A program made the translations under genes and the position numbers. The notes under the pieces are model-generated. The model was given only the letters and a program-made list of their open reading frames with translations, had not been told where the DNA came from and did no database searches. Positions 31,859 to 42,784 of a stretch of DNA of 64,000 bases are shown piece by piece. The DNA is from Isochrysis galbana (lineage: Eukaryota > Haptophyta > Isochrysidales > Isochrysidaceae): the NCBI GenBank assembly GCA_018136815.1, contig CM030935.1, positions 4,973,691 to 5,037,690 on the forward strand, read 5' to 3'. Each line of letters opens with the position of its first letter. Position 1 is the stretch's first letter.

Positions 31859-31913
31859 GCTCGCTCCAGCGGCTAAGTCCCCGGCACCCGGGGAGATAGC
31901 CGCTGGAGCGAGC
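31859..31913. other. 55-nt near-perfect hairpin
   Basis: GCTCGCTCCAGCGGCT (31859-31874) is the exact complement of AGCCGCTGGAGCGAGC (31898-31913). Inside the loop TCCCCGG and CCGGGGA pair again. No T-run follows and no gene end is close, so a terminator role is not suggested. Confidence 0.85.
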
Positions 31914-32390
31914 CCTTATTGTCACCTTTCGGCACCAGAATCTCACACTGTGACCTGTTACGGACCTATTGCGACCTGTTGACATGTCTTCTTAATAGGA
32001 CGAGGCCCCCAAAACCAAAACCTGTTGACCTTGTGCCTGTTGTCCCATCCGGGGCCGGACGGACAAGCAAGGCGGGGGAGTCACTAGCACCGACGCCGAC
32101 GCCATGGAGCTTTTCCTGGCGGGTTAGAGGGGGTTTCGGGGGGGGGGGGGGATCGATGCACTTTGCATAGGGATGTGGCGGTCAAACAGTCTACAAAAAT
32201 CATTTTGCGCCATCTCCATCTACAGCAACCCCTCCAACTTGCACGCTCCCGACCCCGAGGGGAGTTGCCGCAAGGCGGGGAATGAGGTTAAGGAAGGGAA
32301 GGGGGCGTGGCTACGGCTACGAGTAAGTGATTCAGTGCCACGGGTGAGGCGAGAACTTTAAAAGGTTTTTTTTTGCACGCTCCCGACCCG
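31914..32390. other. Intergenic 3' flank of the Rsa3-like gene
   Basis: Holds a weak match to the GGCGGTCAAACAG motif at about 32177. No gene supported. Confidence 0.4.
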
Positions 32391-33458
32391 TTACTGACCC
32401 TTCCGTTTGCGTGCCCGACCACTCTTGCGTCCGATGCCACTATCGCTAGCAGCGCCATCTCGTCCTTGCGACGCTGCTGCACTGCTGCTCGACCTTTTAC
32501 TTGTGGCTACAAGGGCCGCCGCCGGCTTGGGCGGCTGCGCGGGCAACGCTACCTCGCGCTTCGGGCCCCGAGGGCTCGGTGCGGGTTTGCCCGCGCCGCC
32601 CTTCGCCTTCTTTCCTCCCAAAGCGATAGCCCGCACTTCAGCCTCTACCACTGCGGCCTTTGCCAACACAGCGGAGTCGTCCGCGGCAAAGCTGTCTACA
32701 CAATGAGCTGCTGCCTCCCGGATCCGATGAGCGCGCTCCCACCATGAGGAAGGGCCGTCGTACGAGTCCATCGCAATTCGGCGCGATTCATCATCAAATG
32801 TCTCTGCGCCGGCTTCAAGTGCGTCGACCAGCATTGAGAGGGACGCCTTATCGAGGGCCTCACTCTGCCGCAGCCCGTCCAGGTCCTCCGCAGCACCCTC
32901 GGTCAGTATTTCCATGTACAACCGCTTGAACGATGCGCGTAAGGTGGCCACACTGCCCTCTACCGTCTGCCCTGCTGCCCGCGGCGTGCGCTCAACGCCC
33001 CAGTCGCCGAGCGCAACCATCGAATCCTCCTCGCCCGCAGCCTCATCGCCCTCAGCCTCCTCCCCCTCACCGATCGCTCGAAGGTAAGTGTATGCAGCTG
33101 CGCGCTGCGAGGCCATCACACGGTCATAGAGTGGAAGCTGGAGCGGCGCGAGCGCCTCGCCGAGCGCGTGCGAAGGCAGCAACTCAGCCGCGCGCAGTGG
33201 CCCTCGCTCTGGCTGGTCGAGTCCGGATGGAACAGCGCGCTCAAGCGCCTCGTGCAGCTCGAGCATCGCAGCTAGGGAGCGCACAACTCCTCCGCTCAGT
33301 TCAGCAAGCCTCCTTGCGCCCGCAGCAGCAGCCGAGGGCGGCAGGCGGCTGAGGTCGACATCGGAGGGGAGCGGAGCACCAGAGAGCTCCTCAAGGGGCT
33401 CAGCGAGTGGCCCCCACTCTTCGGGCGCCCAAGATACCATCGCGGTGGCTGGCGACAT
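32391..33458 (-). CDS. Ribosome assembly factor, Rsa3 domain
   Basis: A single frame; starting at MSPATAMVSWAPEEWGP (33458) gives 355 residues. An earlier in-frame ATG at 33659 would add 67 residues of PPLPSPPLPS encoded by an AGGGG repeat, probably upstream sequence. The middle contains FKRLYMEILTEGAAEDLDGL, RQSEALDKASLSMLVDALEA and GAETFDDESRRIAM, which follow the Rsa3 domain pattern (F..fY...lt..f.dDLd.lR, then lp.LidaL..G...Fd.eE). The C-terminus is Lys/Arg-rich (SGRARKRKGQ), suiting a nucleolus. Rsa3 family proteins act in early 60S assembly. The assignment rests on this one domain; the flanking Ala-rich helical regions are not recognised. Confidence 0.65.
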   Translation of the reverse strand: MSPATAMVSWAPEEWGPLAEPLEELSGAPLPSDVDLSRLPPSAAAAGARRLAELSGGVVRSLAAMLELHEALERAVPSGLDQPERGPLRAAELLPSHALGEALAPLQLPLYDRVMASQRAAAYTYLRAIGEGEEAEGDEAAGEEDSMVALGDWGVERTPRAAGQTVEGSVATLRASFKRLYMEILTEGAAEDLDGLRQSEALDKASLSMLVDALEAGAETFDDESRRIAMDSYDGPSSWWERAHRIREAAAHCVDSFAADDSAVLAKAAVVEAEVRAIALGGKKAKGGAGKPAPSPRGPKREVALPAQPPKPAAALVATSKRSSSSAAASQGRDGAASDSGIGRKSGRARKRKGQ

Positions 33459-33650
33459 GGCTTTTGAGGCGAGTGAGGCGAGTGAGGTCGGGCCAGAGGA
33501 GGGAAGGTAGGGTGAGGGAAGAAGAAAGGGAGGGGAGGGGAGGGGAGGGGAGGGGAGGGGAGGGGAGGGGAGGGGAGGGGAGGGAGGTGGAGGAAACGGG
33601 AGGGGAGGCGGAGAGGCGCGGCGGCGACGCGCGGCACGACGCACAGTGTG
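33459..33650. repeat. (GGGGA)n microsatellite
   Basis: About a dozen tandem GGGGA units (33528-33585) and flanking G-rich sequence directly upstream of the Rsa3-like gene (minus strand). Confidence 0.9.
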
Positions 33651-34019
33651 CCGCGGCATATTTTTACTTACTACCTCCGTTCCATTACTGAGACGTCAAG
33701 GAGGCTTAAAACAATAACGGTTAGCTAGACACTAATATTGAGGCCCCGCCAAAGATGTCAGAGGGGAGAGGGTACATTGGGGCTTAACATGAACATTTTG
33801 TTTCATCTCAACAGTGTGATTCGCACCTAGCTAGGGACGAAGTTGCAATGAATGGAATTCTAATCAGTGTCCTTAAGCACATCACACATCACGGCGGTGC
33901 GGCAAATCACAAATCATACTCATTCGATCCCTCCACCTCAACGATGCGCGCCAACACAAAGCTTTAATATTGAAGAGAGCACTGAATTCCTCAGGGGGGG
34001 CCTTCATGCTGAATGCTTA
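33651..34019. other. Intergenic, nothing recognised
   Basis: AT-richer spacer between the Rsa3-like gene and a LINE 5' fragment. No ORF or repeat supported. Confidence 0.4.
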
Positions 34020-34175
34020 CTCACACTTGCACAGCGGCAAGGCCCGTTGTCAGGTGGTGCTGAGGCCTGCGAGCGCTTCGGCTCCGGCGGCTTGGGGCGG
34101 CCCCGTTGGGGCGTCGTGACGGCGGGGGACTGGGAGAGGGGAGCGGTCGGCGCGCGCTCCATCGCTAAAAAAAAA
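34020..34175 (-). mobile_element. LINE 5'-end fragment (ORF start MERAPTA)
   Basis: On the minus strand the ATG at 34162 encodes MERAPTAPLSQSPAVTTPQR, then GRPKPPEPKRSQASAPPD. It corresponds to the fragments at 1501 and 3981 and stops after about 50 codons. Confidence 0.65.
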
Positions 34176-34211
34176 TCTTTCTGAAGATTCGGGGCTACTC
34201 GCCTACTAGCT

Positions 34212-36510
34212 ATGGGTCACACCTGTGCCTTCGCTCTCTACATCGCCCTTAACTTCCCTCCCTCCACCTCTTTCCCTGCCCCCCTTCTTTCCTTTTTCTT
34301 CGGTTTCCGGGGTCCGGCCTCGGTACACTACCTGGGGCCTGGTTCGGAGTGTGGGGCTCGGGCAGGCCTTTCGAGTTTGTCGATAGTGTTGTGTGTGTCT
34401 GTCCGTCTTCGTCTTGTTTGTGTTAGATAGGTCCGGTTCCTAATGTCCCCGGCATCAATTTTGAGTGGCGTGCCAAAGCTTCAATTGCTAAGGTTGTCTT
34501 ACTCCCTGATCCCCTCGACAGCGTGGACGATCCCTAGCTTGGTGGTCAGTGCCACTATCTCTGCATTGGGCCTAAGTCCGCCTTTGTCGTTTCTACTAAA
34601 GATGGGTCTCAAGTCGTTCATGTCTACCCTTTTCTTGGGTTGCCTGCCCATGCCCGCCTGGGCTGTTCTCGCCGAATCGGTTTCTTGTGCGAATAGGAGT
34701 GCTTTGCTCAGCAAGGCATATCTCTCTATGGTTCTTATCAGTATTGATTCCTCCGAAAATTTTACACCATCGTAGTGTATCCTATAGAAGTTCGTGATTA
34801 TGTATCTCCACGCTAATAGGTATAGTATACATATCGCTTTCGGGGCGTCTCCTTTCGGGAAAACGAATAGGTCATCTATAATGGTTTCCTCTCTGCTCCT
34901 TTCAACCTCAGGTGAGAAGCGCGCGACTTTATTTAGTTCGCCTAGGATGTTAGTTATCCTGGGGCATTCACCTAGGTGGATCGAGGATTCCTCCGCCTCC
35001 CCACATATGCGGCATGTTTTGTTTCTGCCCGGAAAACGGTTATATGTGCCTACTCGCCTGTGTGTGATATGTTTGAAGTGCAAGTGCATGTCTCGCGTCG
35101 TTATCATTGGCGAGGTGTATAGCTTTGCGAGGTGCGCCCATGTGTCGCCTGAGGTTTGCAGTTTTTCCTCCCACTTGATCAGTCCCGTGTGGTGTTTGCG
35201 CTTGCATTTCGCTTGCTGGAGGGCCTCGGTGATATGTTCTACACCGGTGCCGTCCAGCGGCGTCTTGCCGTCTAGTGTGTATTCGTCTGCTAGCGGGTAC
35301 TCTAGCCTTTTATTGGTTTTGTACCCTTCCCCCCAATGCGCCGGTGGGGATGGGTCTAGGTTCGTGGGTGCGGCGGGCAATCTTTTCCCGACTATGGGTG
35401 TGCCTAAGTATGAGAGCTCCGCCTCATACCACCTTCCTTTGATGCTCACGTAGTATTCCCCGTCTATTGTTATTCGCAGTTCGGGTGTCGGTACCACCGG
35501 GAGGTGGTCCGAGGCGCCTTTCCCCGTAAAAAGTGCCGGGTGCGGGCCGATTGTCTGCCAATTGATGTTTGAGCATACGATGGGGGAATAGATCCTGTCT
35601 ATTCGCGTGTGAACGGTCCCCGAAAGTCGGGTGAAGCCCCCTTTGATGTTACCGTTCACTAGATTGTATGCGTCCATTAATCCTATCTCATTCATAGTCG
35701 TTCTTAGTTTGGGTCCGTGGGCGTTTCCATATTCCTCACGGTTCGTGTGCTTCCTTGTGTCTCTCTCCACATCCTCTACACAATTGAAGTCGCCTCCCAT
35801 AATGGTGTCGTGTTCTCTTCCCATGGGGCTCGTTTTCAATGTTTCTATCTGGGTGGCTCTCAAGTTGGGCGCGGCGCTCAGATATATAGATATTAGTTCC
35901 AATTCTTTAGATTCTATTACGCATCTAACTTGTAGGCATCTGCCTTCGACTAGCGTTTCCGCCGTATCCGGTAACATTTTCACTCTTGGGGCGTCTCTGG
36001 GGAGTGTCTCCCCGGTGTCGTCCTCCCTGTTGCCGCTGTCTCCCCTGATGGGGGTCCAAAGCTGCTCTTTCCAGTGCCTGTTTTGATGCGACACTTCCCC
36101 AATGGGGTCCTGTCTTGTATGGCGCCGGGCCGGCCCCTCGCGCCGGAGCACGAGGGCGGTAACGCGGCTGTGTAGGGTCCCGGCCCGGGGGCCTTCCCTC
36201 TGGGTTCGTCCCTCTGGTGCTTTGTGGTAGGTGTGGCTGTGGAATGTGCTGGAGGTGTGTTGCCTGCTGGCTGGTGCCAGCATGGCGGCCTTGTACGTGT
36301 CGTTCGTGGTGATGCGCGGGCGCGGCCCGCCGGCTCCTGTGCCCACCTGACTGGGGGGGTCGTCCTGGCGCGGTCGCTTCGGCGACAGCGGCGTTTCCAT
36401 GAGCTCTTCGTCCATCATGGCGAGGGCAGCGGCAGCGAGAGCGGGCGGCGGCGCGCGCTCCATGACCCTATCGTTTTAACGATAGTTGCGCGCTCCATCG
36501 CTAAAACTAT
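34212..36510 (-). mobile_element. LINE with endonuclease but no reverse transcriptase
   Basis: A single open frame of 654 residues (36463-34499). Residues 222-323 carry an APE-type endonuclease signature (MGGDFNCVEDVERD, then RIDRIYSP and GASDHLPVV). The next recognisable part is the C-terminal region (LADEYTLDGKTPLDG, CCHC finger CRICGEAEESSIHLGECP at 484-500, LYLLAWRYIITNFYRIHYDG). The whole RT domain that should lie between is missing, yet the frame is intact. 34212-34498 resembles the 3' UTR of the copy ending at 44149. Upstream, ATTGTTATAGTTTTAGCG and a duplicated ATGGAGCGCGC start mark the conserved 5' end. It is probably an internally deleted, non-autonomous copy. Confidence 0.85.
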
Positions 36511-37030
36511 AACAATAGTTTTCGACGTGGAGGCAAGCCGGACAAGCAGTCATGTGTAAGTGTAAGGCTGTGAATAGGTTTGATTTTGAGCTATCTAGAT
36601 ATTAGCTAACAGGGCGCTTCGGCTATCTAGATAGATACTAATTACTAATAGTGGCTCAGCACTATCTAGATAGATACTAATAGTGCCCGAGCCTTGCCTA
36701 ATATCAGTATTAATAGTAATAGCTCTAGATATCTGCTATATGATAGTATATTTGATGTTCGAGTGTATATGTGAGTGCATGAGTCATGACATGAGTGTGT
36801 GTGGGCGAATGAGCTCATACATTACGCTTCATCGATCGCTCGGCCACACCTTGCTCGCGAACATGGCATAAGGTTTATAGGTAGATGGCACTAAATGTTG
36901 CTTCTTAGTAGTAGTATATTTGTATTGTAATGTTGTACGTAGTAATTTAGTTAGGGGAGGGGGGGGGGGGCAAAAGTCTGGCGCGAAGCCTCGCCACTCG
37001 CCACAAGTGCCAACAACCGCGGCAAGAGAC
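36511..37030. other. AT-richer spacer with CTATCTAGATAG palindromes
   Basis: CTATCTAGATAG, a perfect 12-base palindrome, occurs twice (about 36632 and 36662), each followed by ATACTAAT; a partial copy is at 36588. A poly-G run ends at 36970. No gene. Confidence 0.6.
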
Positions 37031-37213
37031 ATGGGGCGCAAGCGGACAGCAGCTGCAATGGCAATGGCGGCTGCAGATGACACATACGAGGTGGACCACA
37101 TCGTGGCGAAGCGCTTGCAGAAGGGCGAGGTTCAGTACTTGATCCGGTGGCAGGGCTTCAACGCGAAGCACGACACGTGGGAGCCCGCGACGCGGCACGG
37201 CGAGGTTAGTTGA
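37031..37213 (+). CDS. Chromodomain protein, first exon
   Basis: MGRKRTAAAMAM opens a frame with YEVDHIVAKRLQKGEVQYLI, then RWQGFNAKHDTWEPA: the aromatic cage residues (Tyr, Trp, and Trp of TWEP) of a chromodomain, which reads methylated histone H3 tails. The frame stops two codons after a good donor (GAG|GTTAGT at 37207), so the final helix must lie in a later exon. A lysine-rich candidate ending at about 37730 (AQENAYRKRKREEHHPIQM) has a possible acceptor at 37609 but is unproven. It could be an HP1-like host gene or a chromodomain from a Ty3/gypsy integrase; the early Met and basic N-terminus favour the host gene. Confidence 0.6.
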   Translation: MGRKRTAAAMAMAAADDTYEVDHIVAKRLQKGEVQYLIRWQGFNAKHDTWEPATRHGEVS

Positions 37214-37548
37214 CGCAATGTAGTGCGTGCTGCGCAGCGGCGTTCCTTTGGCACGGTATTGGAGGGCAACACTGCCCACACGCTCGGAAACATTCTGGGA
37301 GACCGCCCCTCGCTCGCCAAAAATCGCATCGCGCCTCTCATAGACATTGGTCTTCACGTACGCCGCGAGCTCACGATGCCAATCGGAACAATCATTCCAG
37401 TGCGTGGACTCGTAGTCTCGGCGAGTGCAGGGGAGGGAGAGGGAGGGCGGTGGGGCGAGGGGGGCGGGCTCCCTTTGCCTCCGGGAAACGTTCCGCGTCA
37501 CTCCCCCCCCCCCCCCCCCCCCGAAATCCTGCAGAACCACCTTAAAAA

Positions 37549-37565
37549 GCCCTGTTTGACCGCCC
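37549..37565 (-). repeat. GGGCGGTCAAACAGGGC motif, reversed
   Basis: GCCCTGTTTGACCGCCC, preceded by AAAAA, is the reverse complement of the 17-base start of the repeat at 16684 and 47789. It would lie inside an intron of the chromodomain gene if that gene continues. Confidence 0.6.
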
Positions 37566-37755
37566 TACAATAACGCCACACAACGATTGCAAATCACGGG
37601 CATTTCTAGGGCATTTGCATCGGCCTTCGTCCCACAATTACATCTTGGCCCAAGAGAATGCATACCGCAAACGGAAGAGAGAGGAGCACCACCCAATCCA
37701 AATGACTTTGGCGGGGTGACGCATCGGCGCCAGCGTCGGCAGCGACGGTGGCGAC

Positions 37756-40700
37756 CTATAAGCGGCCCCCGGCGTGGGTCGCATCGCCGAGCTGCGCCCC
37801 GTCCACCACCTCAAGGACTACTCCGGCGGACAGGCCCTTGTGCCTCCTTGTGAAGGCGTGGGCGCAGTCGACCGCGGCTGCATTGGCCGCTGCGCGCAGC
37901 ACGGCGTTACGTGCGTCGTCCTGTTCGAGCATCGCGAGCAGCGTCGGCTGAAGCTTCTCAATCGGGCGGCCCTTGGGCAGACGCTCCGCAAGCGCCAGCA
38001 GGTCGATCGCGGGGGCGCTGCCTGTGCGCACGTGTGCGAGGAGGTCGTCCATGAGCACTGGCGAGGCGAGGGCGCGGCTGATGAGGATGGGCCAGAGGTT
38101 AGCCTCAGAGGTCGAGGCAAAGTCGATGGCATCGCCAACCTCGCAACGCCCGTCCATCAGAAGGGAGAGTGCCTAAAGTACAACAGGGGCATTGCGGCGT
38201 GTGAGGGGACGCAGCCGCTCGGGGGCGCGTTGCTGTAGCTACTTGGCTGCGCGAGGCATGCGGCTCTCCTGCTCCACACGTCCCATCTTACACAACAAGA
38301 GGACTTGCGCGTCGACGTTAGCTGCGTCCCTCGCCACGCAAAGCGCCGGCTCGGGGTCATAGCGATCGCTCGACTTGAGGAAGGGTACCAGGAGGTCCGG
38401 AGCATGCGATGCGTATAAGGCGGGCTGCATGTCGTGGAAGGGGAGCGAGGCTGGCGAGTGGCTCTCGAAGAGGCCATGGAGGTACTCGTGCAGCCAGAGA
38501 CCAGGAGGACTGCGAGGGGCGCGCAAGAAAGCGGAGTGGACGTGTAGCACGTCGGCGGGTCGGTGCGCGCACGAAACCAGCGCTCTCGGGTCGGCGCACG
38601 TAGGTGCAGGAGGCGGTTCTGAACGCTCGCGGTCGGCGCAGGTTGCAGCTGCCTCACTCGCATCGTGCAGATTGGAGCTGGGGCACCACGTCCACAGGGG
38701 CAAGCGCGCTCTCTGCCTCGTCGAGCAAGATGCGCCGCATGCGGGACCATGAAACCTCGCCGAGCTGTGCCACTCGTGAGCGAGCAGCATCTAAGCCGCC
38801 CGCGCTTTGCACTACGTCAAAGGCGGCAAGCGAGTGCGGTGGCGGGAGCTCGAGGAGGAGCGCGAGCGCAGCATCTGCATCCCCCCTTCGGCATGCAAGG
38901 AGGGCGAGCGCTTCAGTCAGCGCCACTGAGGGGCCGGCTGGGCGGGCGGCGCCATTGGAATCGGAATCCAGCACCGCGGCAGCGGCGCTCAGTGCCGCTG
39001 TCGCCGCGCAGCGCACAGACGGCTCTCGCCATAGGGCCGGAGGCCACTGGCGCAGTAGAATGAGCGCCTCGTCGGGCGCCTCGTTCATAAGCATGGAAAG
39101 AGCGATCTCATATGGTGTCTCCGCGGGTTCGGCATTGCCAGTGTCGCCTGTGGCGGCCGCGAGTGGTGGACGTACGGGCAGCAGCGGCGCAAGGAGCCGC
39201 ACGCAGCCGGCGCGTCCAAAGGCGCCGATCCACCTCATCCATCTCGCACTGTCGGCGCCCAACTGCGCGGCGAGCACGCGAGCCACCTTCGCCAAGGATG
39301 CTAGGTGGCCGCCAGCATCTCCATCGCTCGCACTATCCGTTTGCGTGGGATCTGTGGAGGGCCGGCCGTCGAGTCCGACAAGCTCTTCGCGCGGCGACAC
39401 GTGCTCGGCTAGGATGGCCTCAGCATAAGCTTCGGCCACAATGAGCGCCGAGTATTTGATGAGGAAGTGATGATGCCGGCGCACCAGCTCGAGCGCCGCC
39501 TCAAAGCAGCCATGTGAGAGCAGCCAACCGATCTGGTCATCCCGGTTGACCGATCTGGCGACGACAATTTCACGAGGTGCCATCACAAAGCCCACGAAGT
39601 AAGGCAAGTCGTCGGTCGGCTCCCTTGCCGCCGACATAGGTTGGTTGTCTCCCAGAGCGTGCGCTTGGGCGGAGCGTTGCAGTGAAGCATGTCCGCCTTC
39701 CAGCCGCTCCTGCGAACCGACTGAGGCATCCCTCAGGCCCGTCGCCGATGCCGCCGCAATCGCGGCCGAGCCGACGGCTACCGCCGCGGACGCGGCAGCC
39801 GACGCCGCCGATGCAGCCACCACCGCGGCGCAGTCCAGCGAGAACTGCAAGTGTCCTTCTCGCGACGCCTTGTCGGTTGGCGATGAAGCTGCACACTGAG
39901 TGAGGTCAACGCTGAGGACGTAGTCGCCAGCGCGGAGGTCTTCGAAGCCGTCAATTGGCAGCGAGTCGCAAAAGATCTCCTCGTTCGCGCGTGAGATAAG
40001 CCTGAGTTCGGGTCGTTGCGCTCCACCCGGGGGAGCCCCACCGAGGCCGTAAGCTTCCTGTACGTGCAGGACGCGCAGCGAGAGGTTGGACACGCGATCC
40101 TGCCCTCATGAACGCCGACGCCGCGCGCGCCACGCGCCGCCTCACCTCGTCCGCCGGGTCACACACGTAAGCGAGCGCGAGCAAGTCGTCGGCCCAGTCG
40201 CCCGTGGCCTCATTCCGACGAAGCCGTGCAGCGGAGACACCACATACGTAAAAGTCGAGATGCAGGATCGCCACCACCTCCATGTACTTTGACGAGCTAC
40301 TTGAGCCATCGCGTGAGCGGACCACGCCGATCTGCGCGATGACGGCACGGTGGTCTTAGGGTGGGCGCGTTCACAGCGTGGTACGGACTGCCCGTCAAAT
40401 GGAAGTGCAAAGCACGGTGGCAAGCAAGAAGCTGATGCACCGGCGCGCACGGCGCCGAATGCGGGGAGGCGGCTCGATGCACGCACCTTGATGGAGTCAG
40501 CCCATCCGATGATGAGCTCGGACTCTTTAGACCACTGCAAGTGGCATTTGAAGAGCTGGGGGGGCGGGGCACCCGGCACTCGCTCGATGTAAGAAACACG
40601 TCGGTTGTGCGCAAACTCGAAGACCTGCGATCGGGACACGTATGCGACGGGGCGATCGGCTCACGAGGTGGGCGACGGGCGCGCACCGATCAAGCATGCT

Positions 40701-41821
40701 CAGTGGGCGAGCATGTGCAGCGACTCATGCACGCGAGCGGTGCTCGCCTTGACTCCGACATCGTTGGCCCATGCCACTAGACTGCCGCTGTTTGCGATGG
40801 TAGAAATAGGGCCTTCCCCTGCGTGCACAATCGCGTCCTTGCTGCCGAACCACCCGCGCGAAGAGACGACAAGCTGGCCTGCCATCCCACCAGTGACGGT
40901 GGTACGCCGCACTTCGAAGTCAGGCTCGATGAGTGCGACCGCGCGTACTGGCCGGTGGTACCATTGTGTCGAGCTCTCGCCGTTCCGAATGTCTGAGACG
41001 ACGACAGTCCCATCCTATGGAATGGGGGTAGCACTGGATGTCAGATTCGGGCGCGCACCCGGCTCACACCGGGCAGGGCTTGGGAGTACCTGCGAGCATG
41101 AACCAACAAACTCGCCGCTTGCATCGATCGAGACGCAGTTCACGGCGGCCGAATGAGGTGCGAACCGTTGGAACTCGTTGCCTATATACGGAGGGGATGA
41201 ATCACGATGAGTGTAGAGGGTGCGTGGGCCGACGCGTGCGCAACGGTGTGTGGGCTGGCTCACCCTCGAGATCAAGGACATGTAGCGCCCCTGCTTCAGT
41301 GCCCACCACCTAGCGACACACGGCGAGGGCGGAGAGGCTTGGACGGGCCAAAGGAGGCGAGCGAAGAGGGCCGCAAAGACAGCGGGGGCGCAAGGAAGAG
41401 TCATGCGAGAGCGTCAAGATGAGCGCTGATAAGGTGGAGTCCAGAGGCCAACAGGGAAGGGGGGTAGATGGAGAGAAGAGGACAGGTTGGGCGAGAGTCA
41501 GGAAGAGTGGGGGTAAAAGGAGGTTGAGGAAGGGAGAGGGAGAGAAGGAGAGAGCGAGACAGAGACATGGTGGAGGAGAGCGAGCGGGAGGGGGAGGGGA
41601 AGGGCGAGGGTGAGGGATTGAGAGAGGTGGCAGCGTAAGAGAAGAAAACGCGCACGAGAGAGAATGAAAGCAGGGAGCTAGCGGCTGCGTCGCGGTGGAT
41701 GCTCACACACCAGTCTGCCGCCCACCACGGCGATGCATCGGCACGCGCCACCGCCCGCCAGGACTGCCGGCAGCGCGCCGCCCACCCGGCGGTACTTGAG
41801 GCGCGGCGCTACCTCCTCCAT
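37756..41821 (-). CDS. VPS41: Vacuolar sorting protein VPS41 (HOPS subunit)
   Basis: Nine exons on the minus strand give about 979 residues in frame: 41821-41711, 41309-41264, 41181-41090, 41014-40748, 40624-40487, 40331-40146, 40099-38658, 38509 to about 38269, 38172-37756. The beta-propeller part reads LKYRRVGGALP, VVGTEAGALHVLDLEG, VNCVSIDASGEFVGSCSQ, SLVAWANDVGVK and HLQWSKESELIIGWADSIK. MAPREIVVARSVNRDDQIGW begins the clathrin-heavy-chain-like helical region; LLVPFLKSSDRYDPEPAL and GDAIDFASTSEANLWPIL continue it. Vps41 tethers late endosomes and AP-3 vesicles to the vacuole with Vps39 and the core HOPS subunits. Intron 4 is probably GC-AG (AAG|GCGAGC), and the exon 8 end is uncertain (GT at 38277 or GA at 38268). 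The C-terminal RING finger of animal and yeast Vps41 is not found before the stop. Confidence 0.9.
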
Positions 41822-42784
41822 CGGCCCCACTCAAGGGTGTATTGGGATGGGGGAAGGGGGAGGGAGGGAGGGGGGAGGGGAGGGAGGGAAGAGTTGGGGA
41901 GGGGGGGGAGAGGGGAGGGAAGGAGTGGGGGGGGGGGAACTCCGTGAGGGCTTTCGAGTGTGCACGCTGCCTTCTCCTTGGCTTCCTCCTCGTCCCCGCT
42001 CCAAGCCTTCCCCTCGCCCTTCCTGCTGCGGTCTTCCCGCCTCTCAAAGAGCCGCCCCGCCCCGGCCTCCGCCCCCCTCCCCCGCCGCCGCCGCCGCCGC
42101 CGCCAGGGAAGTCAACCAGAGAGAGAGAGGAGCCGAGAGCCGAGCCGCGCGTGCCAGACCGTCCGAAGGGATCTCAGATATTTTTAGTGTCCAGGGCAAC
42201 ACAGAGAGTGTCCTTTATTACTTCATAGCAGCGCTCGATCGGAATATAGGTAAAACTGTTCGAGAGCCTAGATGTGAAACACAGTGGGTTGGTCTAGGTC
42301 TAGAAACACAGCAAAAACAGCTGTTTATGGCTTTTCTAGAAACACAGTGAATCACAGTACCGACAACAGCGCAATAGCTGGGAGTGGGGGGAAATGGGAA
42401 ATAATAAGAGGCATAGATAGGGACCCTACAAGGGAGATACAGGATACTGTATCTGGAGAACGGGGCAGATACAGCCGTATCTGCTGTATCTGGAGGCTGC
42501 CCAATTCCCAGATACAGCAGATACAGAGGGCTAACAGAGGGCCTGTAGAGGGCCAGCTACCGTAATAGCCAGTTCTAAGTAAGGGTACAAGCATCACTTC
42601 TACAAGTATACAAGTGCCCTCGTGCCCTCATTACAAGGTGGGAAGAAACGGCGAAAGGACAAGCTTCTATATCTACATAAACAGGTCAAATCGGTAATAA
42701 AAGTTGGAGAGTTTCGAGGTCTTTCTGAGCGCGCGCGCGGCGCGGCGGTGAAACCTCTCGCGAGCGAGAGCGAGCGAGCGAGCG
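41822..42784. other. G-rich flank of VPS41 and a GTATCTG repeat
   Basis: 41850-41940 is GGGA-rich, upstream of VPS41 on the minus strand. 42420-42530 contains several inverted copies of GGAGATACAG/CTGTATCTGG that can fold on themselves, similar in style but not in sequence to the MITE at 30371. No gene. Confidence 0.5.

Noticed and set aside
36920..37213. Chromodomain as part of a Ty3/gypsy integrase
   Set aside because: No integrase core precedes it and it begins with its own Met and basic N-terminus; not excluded, only less likely.
37031..37540. Minus-strand ORF with DWHRELAAYVKTNVYERRDA
   Set aside because: Protein-like in places, but overlaps the chromodomain exon, has no start context or family, and is not supported by splice sites.
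38358..38658. VPS41 intron 7 ending at TTCAG (38619) or CCGAG
   Set aside because: The first is out of frame by one base; the second keeps extra residues not found in Vps41. The acceptor at 38510 keeps frame and aligns (PPGLWLHEYLHGLFE).
38604..39444. 274-codon plus-strand ORF
   Set aside because: Antisense shadow of VPS41 exon 7; Ser/Ala/Arg-rich with no motif.
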